Source: Mauremys mutica
Lineage: Eukaryota; Chordata; Testudines; Geoemydidae
Reading direction: 5' to 3'
Length of the DNA stretch: 64,000 bases
Assembly: GCF_020497125.1 (NCBI RefSeq)
Contig: NC_059084.1
Coordinates: 38,262,399-38,326,398, forward strand
Shown here: positions 33,076 through 44,639 of the stretch, one piece after another
How the letters are laid out: each line of letters begins with the position of its first letter
How positions within the stretch are numbered: position 1 is the stretch's first letter
Program-made: the position numbers and the translations under genes
The notes under the pieces: generated by a model
The model's database searches: none
The model's input: the letters and a program-made list of their open reading frames with translations, nothing else
Told to the model about the DNA's origin: nothing

Positions 33076-33510
33076 TTGTACTGCTACACCCCACTGCCCC
33101 TGACTAGAGGGACACCAGAGTCAGCATGGGTGGATTTGTACGCAGTTGCTCCCGACACCATTGATCCTGGCACTCAGAAATTGATTCCCATTGGGATATG
33201 GGTACAATTACCCAGAGGGTGTTATGGGAGGGTGGCTCCCCACTCTGGGCTGGCTTTGCATGCAGGTGTGCACATACAGGCAGGGGTTGTGGACCATGAC
33301 TACCGGGGAGAAGTACGGGTTTTGCTGTTCAATCTTGGAAAGGAGCCCATGAGTATACAACCTGGCAATCGGGTGGCCCAGCTCATCTGTGAGCAGACTG
33401 CCCTCCCTGAAGTGCGGCACCTGCAGGAAATGGAGGTGCCGGACACCGCCTGTGGAGCGGGAAGGTTTGGGTCCATGGATAGGGCTGAGGAAGAGAGTGG
33501 CTGGGTATGG
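33076..33510 (+). pseudogene. ERV-L-like dUTPase domain
   Basis: An open stretch with all five trimeric dUTPase motifs: WVDLYAVAPDTI (1), APHSGLALHAG (2), GVVDHDYRGEVRVLLF (3, catalytic Tyr/Asp region), GNRVAQLI (4) and GAGRFGS (5). It lies downstream of integrase, the position used by ERV-L and not by lentiviruses or betaretroviruses. There is no convincing start codon, so it would be made as part of Pol. It is the best preserved part of this provirus. Confidence 0.85.
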
Positions 33511-33596
33511 GTGCGGGTACCCTGGGTGACGCCTCCAGTCAGGGGAGATCATTGCTCGGGGGCCCGGGGACACTTACTGGGCCAGCATTGACGGGG

Positions 33597-34800
33597 ATAA
33601 TGATCTTGTTTGTCTTGATGGGGCAAGCTACTTTGAAGATTATGCTTGTGTGCATCCTTTGGGGACTTTGGGCCTATGTGCTCGGGGGCAAATGGGACCA
33701 TTGTTGCATTGCGGACATTTGCGATGGAGTGCTGCCACCACAAACCGGACCATTGGTAATTTTACCTGGTCAGCACATCCGAGCTGCCCCGTCATGAAGG
33801 TCTCGATCAATTGTGTATATGCTCCAACTCCCGGGCCACCGGCCAGATACCGTCCTGGTGTACACTGATTTGACAGTCAACATGACCCTTCATTTGGTAA
33901 ATGATTCCTCCCACTGGTGTGGACAGATGATGCCACAAATCCAGTCCTCCAATACGACTGCCCTACGAAAGTTGCTTAACTGCACTGGGAATGATACCCG
34001 TTTTCTCATAGCCCATGGGACTATGTGGAACTTCACCAAGAAGACTTACATAGGGAGTGAGGCCCCTTTTTGATATTGCTATATGTACTTCGTGTTTTTG
34101 CCACGCTGAATCAAAGAAAACCTCATTTAATGGTTTTGCCTGATTCGTGTAGCCCTGTAATTGTGGGTCCACAGACTGATGTAATTAATGTAAATATTAA
34201 TGAGAGTGTAGTCCATGTTGGGTTGTACAATGCGAGCGGTCGGCCCTGGACAGATGGTTTGTGGGAACAATGGTGAGCCTCAGTTGGCCCCCTGGCGGGG
34301 AAGGGGTGCAAAAAGGGGTGCCTTATGGAGACAGTGCTAGGAGGGGTTGGAACTGGTACAGGTATATTAAATTACTTTGACATAGAAGTACTGCGAAATA
34401 AGCTTGCCACATTGGGCACCCTCAACTTGGGGGTGATCCAGCTGCAGGCGGACAGGCTCCCCTTGTTGCTGGGAGCGTCAATTCAAAATTGGAAAGGACA
34501 ATGGCAAATGTGGAAGGTATTAAACCATAGTGGTTGGGTGGAGGTGGCGGAGAAGACAAAAGCTAGTAGCAGCTGGAGCAGATACCGGAAGGGGCAACCC
34601 GAAACAGCACCCCACCATCGGACTCAGCCCAAAGCCCCACCTTGCACGAAGAAGCCCTCCACACAGCCAGGGGGACCCCAGATGCCCTTTCGTTCCACCA
34701 CCCCACTCTCCAGCCACCAACCTCCCCCCAGGCCAGAGTCAGCTGAGTGAGGCTTTAAATGTAATGAACTAGGGCATGTGAAGGCCAACTGCAACAAGAG
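33597..34800 (+). pseudogene. Env-like region followed by an orphan zinc-knuckle-like block
   Basis: A hydrophobic stretch at 33603-33680 resembles a signal or membrane segment. Downstream are N-glycosylation sequons (NMT, NDSS, NTT, NFT), then a glycine-rich run GGVGTGTGILNYFD (about 34340) that looks like a membrane-fusion-type segment, broken by stops. After a Pro/Ser/Thr-rich tail and a stop comes GFKCNELGHVKANC, a retroviral CCHC knuckle in which the first Cys is Gly. A gag-type knuckle after env is out of place. Assignment is tentative. Confidence 0.5.
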
Positions 34801-36443
34801 TAGCAGACGACTACAACTTATCTCCCTGGACTCCCACCAAGAGCCTGCAGGCCCAGATGCCTCGCAAATACCCCATCGACATCCATGTGATTTGCACTGA
34901 CTGAGGTTCTAGCCCAGCTGCAGACAACAGGCAAACACTCCAGACACTTTTAAAAGGACCATGACATTTTTTTAGTTACTTATTATAATTCTTCTTCTTA
35001 TTATTATTATTTTTGTATTATTTTCTCTGGACTCTGGATCTTGACTATATTTTTGCCAAGAAACTTGGACTTTGACAAAGAATAATTGATTACCCCTGAT
35101 CTAGCCCAATAAGCACAAACTTTTCAATAATACATTCTGATCATTTAATTAATTTATTTTGTGGGGGGCCTTAATTTTAGGATGACCTGTTGTAGTCACC
35201 TAGGCCAGGATTTTCAAAGCCACCAGTATTTGTAGTTAACATGTTTATTGCAGAAATGCCTAAGAACCAGCCAAGAGTGGGGCCCCAAAGTGCTAGGCAA
35301 TTCACCCATTCTTTTCAACAGGAATTGTGTGGGTCCAACTCCCTTGGTTGGCTTTGAAAATTGCAGCTTGTAAATTTGAGTGGGAACAAAGGCCCACATT
35401 CCACAGTGGGAGAGACAGACAGAGCTCCTATTAGTGACCCCATCAGGCACCCAGATCCCTGAGGCAGCTTTGAGAACCTAAGTCTTGCTATATTGTTAAG
35501 GGATGAAAAGCATACTCAGTTCTCATTGAATTCATCTTCCATGTTGGGGGTACTCAGCCCGTTTTACGGCCATGTCCATGTTATCTGAAGTTGAGTCCAA
35601 AAATCACAGGCAGCTGAAATTAGGGTTGAGTTTAGAAAGCTGAACCCTGAATCAAAGTGTCAGGCAGGCCTAGTTGTGCACTTAAAAATTAGATCGACCG
35701 ATCTACGTCCCTCAGAGCTGTGAAAAATTCCACATCCTGTGTGATATAGGTAAGTTGGTCTAATGCCTGGTGCAGACACGGGTAAGGTGACAGAAGAATC
35801 TTCTATTAACCGAGCTACTGCCTCTTGGATAGGTGGATTAACAACAGCAAGAGAAATTCCATCAAATTAAGAAACATCTACACTACAGTGCTACAACAGC
35901 ACAGCCACACCCGTGCCATGCTAGTCGCTGTAGTGACAACACATCCTCATCTGTGGCTATGAGATTTTTCTTCCTAAAGGGACTATAACAAACTAGTAGA
36001 ATTAGTCTCCCCAGGGAGCCAGGCTCCTAGGAAAGAACATGAGCTTGACCACCAACTCCTGTTGGACAACAGGGAAAGGTAGTTTAATGTTGAAATGTGC
36101 TTCAACAAACCAAAATGAATTGCTTCCATTTCAGGAAGGTCAAAATTCTTTGTTTCAACAGAAAAAGTCAAAATAAAATGTTTTGACATTTGCAAACTGA
36201 CATTTTTTATTTGTGTTCAGCAGAAAATTTCAAATATTTTGTCCTGTTTTGGAACAAAAATAGATGTTGGAATGTGGGAATTCCCCACAGGATAGGAACT
36301 CCGAATTTCGCTCCACTCTAGTTACTACTTAACATGCACGAGGGTAGTAGAAGGCACCTAGTCAAGCCATAACACAACAGTGGTGAAGATAAAGACAGAA
36401 CACAGCTACGGGAGAGCTGGATGTAGGTAAACGATGTCCTTAC

Positions 36444-36482
36444 CTTACGGGCTGGCATGAGGGCTGGTTGATATGTTGTATG
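36444..36482 (-). CDS. GT6 glycosyltransferase, 39-bp stem exon, copy B (duplicate)
   Basis: Same splice sites as copy A (acceptor TTTCCCTAG, donor GTAAGG on the minus strand), same length and phase. It has one base difference, which changes Ser to Asn: IQHINQPSCQPV. No stop. Because both copies are phase-neutral, a transcript could contain A, B or both without losing frame. Whether both are used cannot be told from DNA. Confidence 0.7.
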
Positions 36483-37782
36483 CTAGGGAAACAGAAGAGC
36501 ATCACAGGTTAATATAAATGGAATGATCCTTTTAGGATGAGGCATGTAGGGTCCCACTTACAGCCTTGTATATTCGGACTGACTCTACACCCCTCACTCT
36601 GCATCTGCACAAATCTACACTATGCTCCCAGCACAACAAAACCTGCACACAGCAACACAAGCAGCACACGCAACAACCCCAAACATCACTCTGAAGTCTA
36701 GAATGTCTGTTGAGTCATCATGAAGTGATGGAAACAGCTACAAGAATGGTGGAGGAGTCTTTGTTCAGAATATCACCAGATACAACTATCACTGGCATTC
36801 ACGGTCTGAGGCTGTCCAGTTTTTAGGTCCTCAGCCATTTTGGCTTTTAACACACGTGACTTTATGAATGACATCCAGAAAACAGCACGAGTTTCCAGTT
36901 ACTAGTCATTAGGTTACAAGAATAGCACCAAATCTTCAATAAAATTGGCATACCTCAATTTCAGGGGAGCTCTGCTGATGTACCCCCCTGTGGGACTTGG
37001 CATCATTGATTTAAAGGGAAGTACACTTACACAAGCTAAGGATTTGGTCCCTTGTGTTTAACTTGTATGATTTTCAAATGTGTTGTATTTCAAAATTAAA
37101 GTTTTGAAGAGCTAAACTCCACTGAATCAGTATTTTGTTAGTATCTTTGACTTTGTGAACCCACTTCAGTGCAGTATGGTCCGTCTGCAGGTGGAATTGA
37201 CCGCAAGATACCGTTGCTGTTATTACAGGATGGTCCAGGTGGAGCTAGTAGTGAACTGGCTTTGACCGGCCAGGCTGGCTTGCAGCCACTCCAACTGGAT
37301 AAACAAGTGAAGAGAGAAGTGGGGCCCAAGCGTGTTAAGTGTGGGAATAGAAAGCAACAGTGTTTCCTGCCAGAGCCTGCTTGTGGATGTATACACCCCC
37401 TGAGAAAGAGAGGATGATAAAAATGGCGATGAGAATTGCTTTAGACGAACAGTCTCACCTGCAGACTTTGGCCTTGTAGGTGCCCAGGAACTCCCCAAGC
37501 TGGAGCAGCACCTGCTATGAGCCCTCAAGGACAAGGCTGGATGGTCTGGGACTGTCCGTAGCAGAAGGGGTATAAGCCTTGATGTTTGCCTGCTTGGTTG
37601 CTGGAAAGCACGTATTTAGTAACGTGTGAAGGCTGGGAAGCTTATTATACTCTGGCAATAAAACCGGTTATACTTATACACCTGGTGTGGCTTCACTGAG
37701 TGTATCTGAGCCCCCATTTGGCACAACACCTGGGTGTAGTTGGCAGGATACAATCAGTGATACCCCCGGGAGGTGTAGCCGG

Positions 37783-38669
37783 ATGTGGGGTAAGCGAGGA
37801 TGTGGGGTTGTGGCCACCGACAAGATACCCGGCTGGAGTAGTACCTCCCGCTGGGCACTGGTGGCCAAATTGTTATGCCGGGTGCCTCCCCCGGTTGAAT
37901 GGGACAGGGACGAAGTTCCCCTCGCCCCGGCCAAATTGGCCAAGCAGAGAGAGAAGGCAATAGAGTTATATGGGCATAATAAACTCTATAAGGATTGGGG
38001 ATGGAGATGGTTGTTCCTGACGATGGTGCAAAAGCTGTCAGCAGATAATGAGCAGCTAGAGAAGAATGTTAGCATCCTGGCGGACGATAAGCGGGCTCTC
38101 CTGGATAAGAATAACATGCTAACAGAGGTGTTGGAAGCGGCTCAGAAGAGGCCCGCAAGCAGCAGGAGATAGCTGACATTATGGTGATCCGCTATGCCCG
38201 GGATCGCCATTGCCACCGCCACCTCCTGCTGAACCCGTGTCCCACTGTGTCCCAGTCCAAGGTTAGGGCCCTTATGGCATTGGATTGGGACCCCGAGACG
38301 TGGGATGGGGACATATGGGACTCCAGTGAAGACAACGATGGGTGGGAAGGCGAAATTGAGACTGAGGCAGACGGAGGCAGTGCAAAGGAGATCCGGCCCC
38401 TGGTTACTAACCAAACTAAGAGGCCTCCCGGAGCAGCCCCCCAACAGACACAGATAATCCAGGACTATACGGATACAGAGCTCCAGGGCCTTCAGGTACA
38501 ATTCAGGCAGTGGGATGGGGAGAGCGTGAAGTCTTGGCTTCTCCGTTGCTGGGACCAGGGTGCTCAGGCATTGCACCTGCTCCCGGGGGAGAACTTGATG
38601 TTAGGGGACCTTGCCACGGACATTGCGACCCATCAGCTCCTGGGGTGCTCAGGGGACAGCGGGGAGTAG
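37783..38669 (+). pseudogene. ERV-L-like gag region, copy B
   Basis: Same two-part layout as copy A: a coiled-coil frame to 38172, then 38181-38669 with WLLRCWDQGAQAL. Copy B has a few more bases at the junction (EVLEAAQKRP), showing that copy A and copy B have decayed differently there. Confidence 0.6.
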
Positions 38670-39315
38670 GACGTTGCTAGAGTGGATTTTTGTCACTGTA
38701 GAGCATGGGTGGCCAGATCCCATGGATTGGGATGATGTGGATAAACCCTGGAGTACAATTCCCGAGGCTTCCATTTGCCTTCGGGAAATGGGGATACAAG
38801 TAGGGCTCTATACAAATAACTTCCAGGGTCCCAACCATGAGACCTTCACAGCATGGGTGTGGAACCATTTGTTGCGCACCGCCCCACTCCATTTGAACAG
38901 GGCCCTCTTGGCAGTTCTGAGTCCCACACAGGGCTGCCCGGTGGGTGAGGCTGCCTTGCTGGTGGGGCAGTTGGGGGACATTGAGGACACCAAGGCGAAG
39001 GTCCGGGTAAGTTAAGCCAACCGAAAGGGGAATGCTAAGAAGGAGGCCCCATGCCTTTCGGGGACGGATTTTTTTGTAGCCTTGCTGAAGGGGGGAACCC
39101 CCAAAAACAAGACTGATGGGCTCCTCACCAAAGAACTAGTTGCCCTCCAATGGGAAATGGTTAAGGATCAGGGGAAGGGTGGGAAGGGGGAGGCGGAGAT
39201 GCCTGCCCTGCCTGCTCCCTGCCTCTACCCCTCCTTGGATGAGTGGCAAACGCCGGACCCCCAATAGGAGACCAGCAGGGCCGACGCCGTTGGCTTAATA
39301 AAGGGAACTGCCGCG

Positions 39316-39900
39316 TTGGACCCGCGCCCCCATGTATATGTCTGGATTCACTGGTCACCGTACAATAAGCAGCAGGTCAGTGCTCTTGTGGACACTGGGG
39401 TGGAGCTATCCCTTGTTTACAGTAATCCTTCCAAATTCCAGGGTACACCGATACAGATTAATGGATTTGGGGGGCAGGCCATACTTGGTAGGCGGGTGGC
39501 CTTAGGCCTGGTCTACACTGGGGGGGGGGGTCGAACTAAGGTACGCAAGTTCAGCTGAACTCGAACTACCTTAGTTCAAACTACTCACCCGTCCGGACGC
39601 CGCGGGATCGAAGTCCGCGGCTCCCCCGTCGACTCCGCCACCGCCGTTCGCGGTGGTGGAGTTCCGGAGTTGACGGGAGCGCGTTTGGAGTTCGATATAT
39701 CGCGTCTAGATGAGACGTGATATATCGAACTCCGAGAAGTTGAACGCTACCCGCCGACCCAGGAGGGTAGTGTAGACGTAGCCTTAGTTTTGCAAATTGG
39801 GCATACCCCTCCCCGTTTGTACTCACTGGTTGTTACTTCTGTCTGAGAGTGTATTATTGGCATTGACATTCTGCGGGAAACTTTCCCTTTCCCTTTCTGA
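39316..39900 (+). pseudogene. ERV-L-like protease, copy B, split by a MITE
   Basis: ALVDTGVELSLVYS with the D-T-G motif, then the frame is cut at 39502 by a 279-bp MITE. The C-terminal part resumes at 39787. Confidence 0.75.
39505..39783. mobile_element. Harbinger-type MITE (279 bp), TTA target duplication
   Basis: Flanked by TTA at 39502-39504 and 39784-39786. The ends GGCCTGGTCTACACT and AGTGTAGACGTAGCC are inverted repeats. Unit 1 shows the uninterrupted target (GTGGCCTTAGTTTTGC at about 29305-29320), so the ends are certain. An internal palindrome around CGCGTCTAGATGAGACG is present. Confidence 0.95.
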
Positions 39901-40089
39901 TGGGAGGTACTGGTTTGGGGTGCGGGTGGTTATGGTGGGCCACGCCTTATGGGAACCCCTGGTCCGGCCCCAGCCCAGGTCAGTTGTTTCACTGAGGCAG
40001 TACCGACTCCACGGGGAACAGAAGGGTATAGGGGAGACTACTGCTGAGTAGCAGCGGGTAGTGGTCATTAAGCCAGTGGTATTTCCTTT

Positions 40090-41057
40090 TAACAGCCCAG
40101 TGTGGCCTGTGAAAAAACCCGATGGGTCTTGGTAGATGGTGGTAGACTGGACAGGGTGGCCATCGTGGCCGCCGTTCCTGATGTTGTGATTTTAATTGAG
40201 GCCATCGGGCAGACCGAGTGGGAATGGTATGCCGTTATTGACCTGGCGAATGCTTTTTTCTCAATTCCCATTCCTGAAGAGGCACAAGCCCAATCTGCCT
40301 TCACCTGGCATGGGCACCAGTACACTTTCACGCAACTGCCACAGGGATATGCCCACTGTCCCACGTTGTGCCATGGGTTGGTGGCACACAACCTCCGCTT
40401 TTTACCCCTGAAGAATCCGTGACTATACTCCACTATATTGATGATTTGATGATTCAGGGGATGGATCATGATGCAGTGGAGTGAACCTTGCAGGTGCTCA
40501 CCACTCATGCAGGCCAGAGGGTGAGCTGTTAATCCCAACAAAGTTACTGCCCACCAGCCGACCCATGAAATTCCTTGGGACTGTGTGACAAGGGGTACAG
40601 TGCCACATCCCCCTTTCTGTTGTAGACCCAGTTGCCCAGCTTGCAGCCCCGAACACCAAGGTCAAGGTGCAGCGCGTGATCGGGTTATTTGGTTATTGGC
40701 ATAACCACATTCCGCACCTCGCTTTGGTTTTAAAGCCCCTTTATAATGTCACCAGGAAAAAAGATGCATTTGATTGGGGCGAAGCCCAGCAGCGGGTATT
40801 TGAGGAGGCTAAAGCTGCCATCCAGATCGCAATGCCCTTGGACCCCTGTGATCCTCATAGCCCCTTTCACTGGAGGTGTCAATGTTGGAGGATTACGCCT
40901 CTTGGAGTCTGTGGCAAAAATTGTTGGGTGCCCACAATAAGCAGCCCCTCGAGTTTTGGTCTCATAAACTCCCTATGCAGCTGGTATACTCCATCCAAGA
41001 AGCAGCTTTTGGCTTGCTATTGGATCCTGATTGAAACTGAGCACCAGACTGAGGGGC
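40090..41057 (+). pseudogene. ERV-L-like reverse transcriptase, copy B
   Basis: Contains YAVIDLANAFFSIPIPEE (first catalytic Asp), FTWHGHQYTFTQLPQGYAH, then a frame break and YIDDLMIQ-type text at about 40436. The connection region (LFGYWHNHIPHLAL) follows and the sequence ends abruptly. Confidence 0.8.
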
Positions 41058-41672
41058 ATTGACTGGGAACCGTGCCAATGGGAGCTGCAGGGCAGCACCT
41101 GCAGACAGAGCAGTGTGCAGAGCCACCTGGACGGCACTATGCGTACGTGTAGGAACTGGAGGGGGGACATGCCACTGCTTCCAGGAGCTACCGGGGGCAG
41201 TGCCTGTGGATGCGGCAGCGCGCAGAGCCACCTGGCCATGCCTCCATGTAGGAGCCAGAGATGGGACATGCCCCTACTTTTGGGAGCTGCTTGAGGTAAG
41301 CACTGCCCGGAGCCTGCACCCCTGGCCTCCTCCTGTGACCCAACCCCCTGCCCCAGCTCTGATCCCTTTTCTGGACTCTGAATCTCTTTGTCCCAGCCCA
41401 GACCACCCTCTTGCACTCCTCATCCCCAGCCTCGCCCCCAGCCGGAGCCCTTACCCTCATGCACCCCAACCCCCTGTCTCACCCTGGAGCCCTCTCCGTC
41501 ACCCTGAACTCCTCATTTCTGGCCCCAACCCAGAGCCCTCACCCCCGGTCAGAGCCCTCACCCGCTCCCGCACCCCAACCCCCAATTTTGTGAGCATTCA
41601 TGGCCCACCATACAATTGCCATACCCAGATGTGGCCCTCGGGCCTAAAAGTTTCCCCACCCCTGCCCTAGAT
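41058..41672. mobile_element. GC/C-rich MITE-like element, right end clear
   Basis: The right end GTTTCCCCACCCCTG is the inverse of the CAGGGGTGGG(G/C)AAAC opening of sauropsid hAT MITEs. The interior has C-rich repeated CCCAACCC and CCCTCACCC phrases. The left end is not identified. Long frames here are low-complexity artefacts. Confidence 0.5.
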
Positions 41673-41689
41673 GGTGTATTAAATGTTTT

Positions 41690-41800
41690 GACACCTAAAA
41701 TAATGGAGACACAAGGTGGGTGAGGTAATATCTTTTATTGGACAAACTTTGGTGGTGAGAGAGACAAGCTTTTGAGATTCACAGAGTAAAATCTGTGTAA
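41690..41800 (-). repeat. SINE-like repeat (antisense copy)
   Basis: Reverse complement matches 43715-43830: AAAGCTTGTCTCTCTCACCA and CCAATAAAAGATATTAC are shared. Confidence 0.75.
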
Positions 41801-42074
41801 TCATAGGACAAAACGCGGGGGTTAGTGGGTTATGGATAGTTGTAATAAGCCATAAATCCACTTTATTTTTGTCCCATGACTACAGGGGTGTTAATAAGCC
41901 TGTGATGGAGTGCACTCACCCAGCACTGGGCGCGAAAGGGTTAACTCCACACTGTGGGCTGAGGAAGCCGCACACCCTGAGCCCTACTGGGCATGCTCCA
42001 AGTGTAGCAGCACTATAAAAGGGGAGCAACTCACGTCAGTTTGGGCAGATAGCCAAGGAGAAAGGAACAAGAAC

Positions 42075-43655
42075 GGCCAGACTGGGTCAGACCAAAGATC
42101 CATCTAGCCCAGTATCTGGTCTTCCCACAGTGACCAGAGCCAGGTGCCCCACAGGGAATGAACAGAACAGATAACCATTCCCGGCTTCTGGCAAACAGAG
42201 ACTAAGAACACCATCCCTGCACATCCTGGCTAACAGCCATTGATGGACCTATTCTTCATGAATTTATCTAGTTCTTTTTTGAACCCTGTTCTAAAGTCTT
42301 GGCCTGCACAACATCCTCTGGCAAGGACAGATGACAGGTTGACTGTGCATTGTGTGAAAAAATACTTCATTTTTTGAGGGTTTTAAATCTGCTACCTATA
42401 AATTTCATTGAGTGATCCCTCGTTCTTGTGTTATGAGAAGGAGTAAATAACACTTCCTTATTTCCTTTTTCCATATCAGTTGTGATTTTATAGATCTCTA
42501 TCATATCCCCCTTACTCATCTCTTTTGCAAGCTGAAAAGTCAAAGTCTTATTAATCTCTCCTCATACAGAAACCATTCCACACCCCTAATAATTTTTGTT
42601 GCCCTTTTCTGAATCTTTTTCAATTCCAATATATTTTTTTTAGATGGGGCAACCACATCTGCACGCAGTATTCAAGATGTGGGCGTACCATGGATTTATA
42701 TAGAGGCAAGATGATATTTTCTGTCTTCTTATCCATCCCTTTCTTAATGATTCCCAACATTCTGTTAGCTTTTTTGACAGCCGCTGCACATTGAGTGGAT
42801 GTTTTTAGAGAACTATACATAATGACTCCAAGATCTTTCTTGAGTGGTATCAGCTTAGGCATTACTTTGCATTTATCGACACTGAATTTCATCTGCCATT
42901 TTGTTGCACAGTTACCTAGTTTTTAGAGATCCCTTTGTAGCTCTTCGCAGTCTGCCTGGGAGGTTACTATCTTGAGTAGTTTTGTATCATCTGCTAATTT
43001 TGCCACCTCACTGTTTACCCCTTTTTCCAGATAATTTATAAATAAGTTGAACAGGACTGTTGCCAGTACAGATCCCTGGGGGACACCACTATTTACCTCT
43101 CTCCATTCTGAAAACTGACCATTTATTCCTACCCTTTGTTTCCTATCTTGTAACCAGTTAACAATCCATCAGAGGACTTATCCTCTTATCTCTTGACAGC
43201 TTACTTTGCTTAAGAGCCTTTGGTGAGGGACCTTGTCAAAGGCTTTCTGAAAATCTAAATACACTATGTCCACTGGATCCTCCTTGTCCACTTGCCTGTT
43301 GACCACCTCAAAGAATTCTAGTAGATTGGTGAGGCATGATTTCCCTTTACAAAAACCATGTTGACTCTACCTCAACAAATTATGTTCATCTATGTAACTG
43401 ACAATTTTGTTCTTTACTATAGTTTCAATCAGTTTGCCCGGTACTGAAGTCAGGCTTACCGGCCTGTAATTGCCGGGATCATCTCTGGAGTCCTTTTTTA
43501 AAATTGGCATCACATTAGCTATCCTCCAATCATTTGGTACAGAAGCTGATTTAAATGATAGGTTACAGACTGCAGTTAGTAGTCCTGCAATTTCAATTTG
43601 AGTTCCTTCAGGACTCTTGGGTGAATACCACCTGGTCCCTTAGAATATGTGCTAA
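42075..43655 (-). mobile_element. CR1 LINE, 5'-truncated
   Basis: The minus strand encodes RT pieces: FSVDKCKVM, LKKDLGVIM, AVKKANRMLGIIKKGM and YKSMVRPHLEYCVQMW at 42620-42892. Further upstream RT text is readable in broken frames (43050-43650). The element begins with the CR1 3' region at 42075. Confidence 0.85.
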
Positions 43656-43704
43656 CTACTGGTGCTAAACTATCTGTTTGATCTTGTATTCAGATGTGAC
43701 ATTC

Positions 43705-43860
43705 AGAGTACTTTTCCCAGACATGAAGAAGAGCTCTGTATAGCTCAAAAGCTTGTCTCTCTCACCAAGAGAAGTTGGTCCAATAAAAGATATTACTTCC
43801 CCCATCTTGTCTCTCTAATATCCTGGGACCCACATGGCTACAACAACATTGCATACCTAA
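43705..43860 (+). repeat. SINE-like repeat (sense copy)
   Basis: Contains GAAGAAGAGCTCTGTATAG, GTTGGTCCAATAAAAGAT and a CACATGGCTACAACAACA end. Same family as 41690-41800. Confidence 0.75.
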
Positions 43861-44149
43861 AATGGTAACATGCATCAGTGGAAACTGGAATTGAACCCCC
43901 CAACTATTCAACATCAGGAATGCAGCACATTCAGTTACTGAGACACATCTTCTCAGCAGGTGATGGATGCTTAGTCACTGGATGAAAAACATGGGAGGTG
44001 ACTCTTGGGAGAGCATAGGGAGGGAACAAATCAACAACAACAAAAAAACCCACTGTGAAGTATTGGGAGTGTATCAACAAGGAACTGCCTCAATATTGTA
44101 GGGCCACATCCTCAGATGCTGAGAATTGGCATAGATAAGCAGACTCTAA

Positions 44150-44445
44150 GGGCAGGTCTACACTAAGGGCGGGGGTCAAACTAGGGTACGCAAGTTCAGC
44201 TATGTGAATAGCGTAGCTGAACTCGAAGTACCCTAGTTCGAACTACTTACCCGTCCAGACGCCGTGGGATCGAAGTCCGCGGCTCCAAGGTCGACTCCGC
44301 CACCGCCTTTTGCAGTGGTGGAGTACCGGAGTCGACCGCGGCGCTTCCGGAGTTCGAACTATCGCGTCTAGATCAGACGCGATAGTTCGAACTCCGAGAA
44401 GTCGAACTCACCGCGTCGACCCGGACAGTAAGTGTAGACTAGCCC
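44150..44445. mobile_element. Harbinger-type MITE (296 bp), TAA target duplication
   Basis: TAA at 44147-44149 and 44446-44448. The ends GGGCAGGTCTACACT and AGTGTAGACTAGCCC are inverted. Internal perfect palindrome around GCGTCTAGATCAGACGC. Same family as 39505-39783. Confidence 0.93.
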
Positions 44446-44639
44446 TAAGAGAGCTACTTTTATTAACACTAACTGTAGATCTGGCCCCATCAGAATTATG
44501 GATCCTTTGCTCCAGTGTTGATAAACTGTATAGCCAATTGCTCGACCACACTTTGGTTCATTATGAAATATATTCAAGAGGACAAATGACCAATATCACT
44601 CAGGTTTATTGCTATAAGCCAATAATCATAGAATTATAT

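Larger units (their letters stand above)
27255..34800 (+). mobile_element. ERV-L-like provirus, copy A (antisense to the GT6 gene)
   Basis: Order of parts: LTR-like sequence with AATAAA near 27548, candidate primer-binding site 27622-27639, gag-like, protease, RT, GC-rich insertion, RNase H, integrase, dUTPase, env-like. A dUTPase after integrase is a feature of class III (ERV-L) elements. Every coding region is broken by stops or frameshifts except short domains. No 3' LTR is recognised, so the copy may be truncated at the duplication junction. Confidence 0.8.
25184..34872. repeat. Tandem segmental duplication, unit 1 (about 9.7 kb)
   Basis: Unit 1 starts at CCATCGACATCCATGTG (25184) and the same text restarts at 34873, directly where unit 1 ends, so the units are in tandem. 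Shared content in order: the AT-rich block (TCTGGATCTTGACTATA), the exon-bearing block 25460-26740, and the ERV-L-like provirus. The last 4.3 kb of unit 1 (from about 30596) has no counterpart in unit 2. Confidence 0.88.
34873..41057. repeat. Tandem segmental duplication, unit 2 (truncated)
   Basis: Homologous to unit 1 from 25184 on. Differences: about 660 bp extra at 35147-35809 (absent in unit 1 between ACATTC and TATTAACC), about 160 bp extra at 37288-37448, a MITE at 39505-39783, and different sequence before the provirus LTR. Homology stops at 41057, within text matching 30595. Confidence 0.88.
37190..41057 (+). mobile_element. ERV-L-like provirus, copy B (truncated)
   Basis: Paralogue of copy A created by the tandem duplication. 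It holds LTR-like sequence (AATAAA near 37660), gag-like, protease and RT regions, and ends inside the connection/RNase H region. It keeps a longer RT stretch than copy A. Confidence 0.8.

Noticed and set aside
41059..41670. 203-codon Pro/Ser-rich frame
   Set aside because: It is low-complexity C-rich MITE sequence with no start context or domain.
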